Assembly: GCA_003661185.1 (NCBI GenBank)
Contig: QMVQ01000089.1
Location: forward strand, 1-6,635
Direction of reading: 5' to 3'
DNA from: Candidatus Alkanophagales archaeon
GTDB lineage: Archaea; Halobacteriota; Syntropharchaeia; Alkanophagales; B39-G2
Length of the DNA stretch: 6,635 bases
In this document: in pieces, positions 5,301-6,635 of the stretch
How positions within the stretch are numbered: the stretch's first letter is position 1
How the letters are laid out: every line of letters begins with the position of its first letter
Made by a program: the position numbers and the translations under genes
The notes under the pieces: model-generated
Seen by the model: the letters and a program-made list of their open reading frames with translations, nothing else
Told to the model about the DNA's origin: nothing
Database searches by the model: none

Positions 5301-6635
5301 TCAGTCGTGCTGCTCGCCCTGTTCAAAATCTTCACAAAGTGTCCTGAATTCGCAAAATCTGCAAAAGCGGCGGGTGCCCTCCGGCGGCTTGTTCGTCACG
5401 AGCGCTCGGTGCAGCGCGCTCGCAAGCGCTTCGTATCTGCGGAGCGTCATCTCCGCGCTGCTTAAATCCACCTCGAAACACTTGAACTGCCCTGTTTCGA
5501 GCGTCGCCGCCACTCGCATGCGTATTTTTTCTGGCTGCAAGAAGTCGCTGAGCTGCGGCGTCGGCTGCAGCTCGTAGTATATCAAAAGCGCACGCTCGTA
5601 GCCGCCCGCCGCTGCGTAGAACCGCACTTGTTCCTCGTCTTCGTGCAGCGGACCGTTCCTCAGGACGTAAGAGAAACTTCTTGGGCTCTTGGACTTGAAC
5701 TCCACGACCTTGTCCCCGTCCACAGCGTCTATGCGACCAGCAAGTGTCAGCACGCCGTCTTCGGCTGTAAATTCCCATGCCACAGGCACTTCTCTCATGA
5801 AATAGCTTTCTTCGACGATTTCGTGGAACAGCCGCCCGATGAAAAGGCGGAAAGCATCTCCAAGGGTCGGTTTCCGCAGCACCCGCCGCCGGAACCACGA
5901 ACGACGAAGACAGCCGCCGAGCTCTGAGACGTAAATTCTTTCGTCTTTGTATTCGTGTTTGGCGTCCTGCGATAGGACTTGCTCCATGAATCGCTTGAAG
6001 GCTGCGACTTCGTCGTTCGCCCAGCGGCATTCCTTCCAGCCATAAACCGAATGGCGCTCAAGACAGTAGTCTACAAAACTCCCAAGAAGACCGTTCTTAT
6101 ACGCAGAAAGCACGTTCCCGACGACTACGAGCTTGTAAACTGGGCGTGTGAAGGCGACGTTCAACCGGTTCGGGTCGGCGGCGAAGCTCATGTCCTCGGT
6201 GCTCGTCACGCTGAAAATGATTACATCTTTCTGCCGCCCCTGGAAAGCGTCCACGGTGTCCACTTCTAAGCCCCTGCTCCCCGTCTTGGCAAGCATCAAG
6301 CCCGCATCTTCCGCCATCGCTCTTATAAGCGTCTTCTGAGCGTCATACGGCGTTATCATGGCGATGCGCTCTTCAGCGTTTTTAAGGCACGCGACAAACA
6401 TTCTTGCGAGCTGCACGCACGCCTCGGCTTCCACAACGTTGAGCTTTGAGCCACCTTTTTGCAGCTCCTTGCCTTCGACGTGGACGAACACCACTGGCAT
6501 CTCTGGACTCAGAACCTCGCCCCGTTCGAGGGTTTGCCAGCCGCCGACGTCAAGGCTGAGCGAGTGGCAGCGCTCTGCAGGCGTAATTCTGCCCTCGTAG
6601 AAGTGGCGTTGCGAGAAGCTGATGATTTCAGCGTG
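5301..6635 (-). CDS. Dna2-like SF1 helicase fused to a C-terminal Cas4/RecB-type Fe-S nuclease (partial, N-terminus outside window)
   Basis: The frame is open to the window edge: 444 residues are visible, and the first Met, at 6500, is internal. The first visible segment, HAEIISFSQRHFYEGRI, matches the post-motif III region of Dna2/UPF1-type SF1B helicases. It is followed by ITPYDAQ (94-100), motif V VDTVDAFQG (125-133) and motif VI RLNVAFTRP (157-165), which contains the arginine finger. Motifs I-III, including Walker A and B, lie outside. From about residue 233 there is a Cas4-like nuclease: VSELGGC (C242), GRLFHEIVE (H271), GRID (D303), VEFKSK (E312, K314) and QVRFYAAAGG (Q336). C425, C428 and C434 close the chain. 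With C242 these make the four-cysteine pattern that binds a 4Fe-4S cluster in Cas4, Dna2 and AddB. All nuclease residues appear intact. The likely role is 5' flap or end processing in replication or recombination. The nuclease lies after the helicase, whereas eukaryotic Dna2 has it before. Confidence 0.88.
   Translation of the reverse strand, partial: HAEIISFSQRHFYEGRITPAERCHSLSLDVGGWQTLERGEVLSPEMPVVFVHVEGKELQKGGSKLNVVEAEACVQLARMFVACLKNAEERIAMITPYDAQKTLIRAMAEDAGLMLAKTGSRGLEVDTVDAFQGRQKDVIIFSVTSTEDMSFAADPNRLNVAFTRPVYKLVVVGNVLSAYKNGLLGSFVDYCLERHSVYGWKECRWANDEVAAFKRFMEQVLSQDAKHEYKDERIYVSELGGCLRRSWFRRRVLRKPTLGDAFRLFIGRLFHEIVEESYFMREVPVAWEFTAEDGVLTLAGRIDAVDGDKVVEFKSKSPRSFSYVLRNGPLHEDEEQVRFYAAAGGYERALLIYYELQPTPQLSDFLQPEKIRMRVAATLETGQFKCFEVDLSSAEMTLRRYEALASALHRALVTNKPPEGTRRFCRFCEFRTLCEDFEQGEQHD

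Noticed and set aside
5207..5347. 46-codon plus-strand frame starting MQKFFLQALFNSLYAA
   Set aside because: It overlaps the 3' end of the helicase-nuclease gene and has no ribosome binding site. The TATA-like sequence at 5180-5187 is too close for a start at 5207 and is better oriented for the minus strand. A small hydrophobic-amphipathic protein cannot be fully excluded.
6498..6500. Met codon as the start of the helicase-nuclease gene
   Set aside because: The frame continues upstream to the window edge and encodes the conserved FYEGRI segment of SF1B helicases, so this Met is internal.
5301..6635. Cas4 of a CRISPR-Cas system
   Set aside because: The nuclease is fused to an SF1 helicase, and no repeats or other cas genes are visible in the window.

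Overview
The window looks archaeal, probably euryarchaeotal, of intermediate GC. The evidence is a consensus archaeal TATA box (TTTATATA) about 30 bases before an ATG with no ribosome binding site, which suggests a leaderless mRNA. There is also a divergent FtsZ/tubulin-superfamily protein, a stand-alone TctA-like membrane protein of a type common in archaea, and a Dna2-like helicase-nuclease. The exact lineage cannot be read from the sequence; an archaeoglobal or methanogen/ANME-type relative is only a guess.

Layout: positions 1-110 hold no supportable gene. A gene for a degenerate FtsZ-like protein (111-1097, minus) and a gene for a TctA-family membrane protein (1189-2517, plus) diverge from a short AT-rich region. 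The membrane-protein gene runs tail to tail into a minus-strand glycosyltransferase gene (2496-3653), overlapping it by 22 bases. Sixteen bases upstream of the glycosyltransferase, on the same strand, is a three-part gene for a sugar-1-phosphate nucleotidyltransferase, a left-handed beta-helix and a DUF5752-like domain (3670-5154). It is preceded by a strong TATA box at 5180-5187. After a 146-base intergenic region comes the 3' part of a minus-strand gene for an SF1 helicase fused to a Cas4/RecB-type iron-sulphur nuclease (5301 to the window edge at 6635; its N-terminus lies outside).

How the genes work together: the nucleotidyltransferase and GT-B glycosyltransferase form a convincing two-gene unit, one activating a sugar as an NDP-sugar and the other transferring it to a glycan, storage polymer or solute. 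The helicase-nuclease is an independent DNA repair or replication gene. The FtsZ-like and TctA-like genes may share control through their divergent promoter region, but no functional link is known. The most unusual item is the FtsZ-like protein: it keeps the family framework but has lost most residues that bind and hydrolyse GTP. No mobile element, CRISPR array, tRNA or rRNA was seen.
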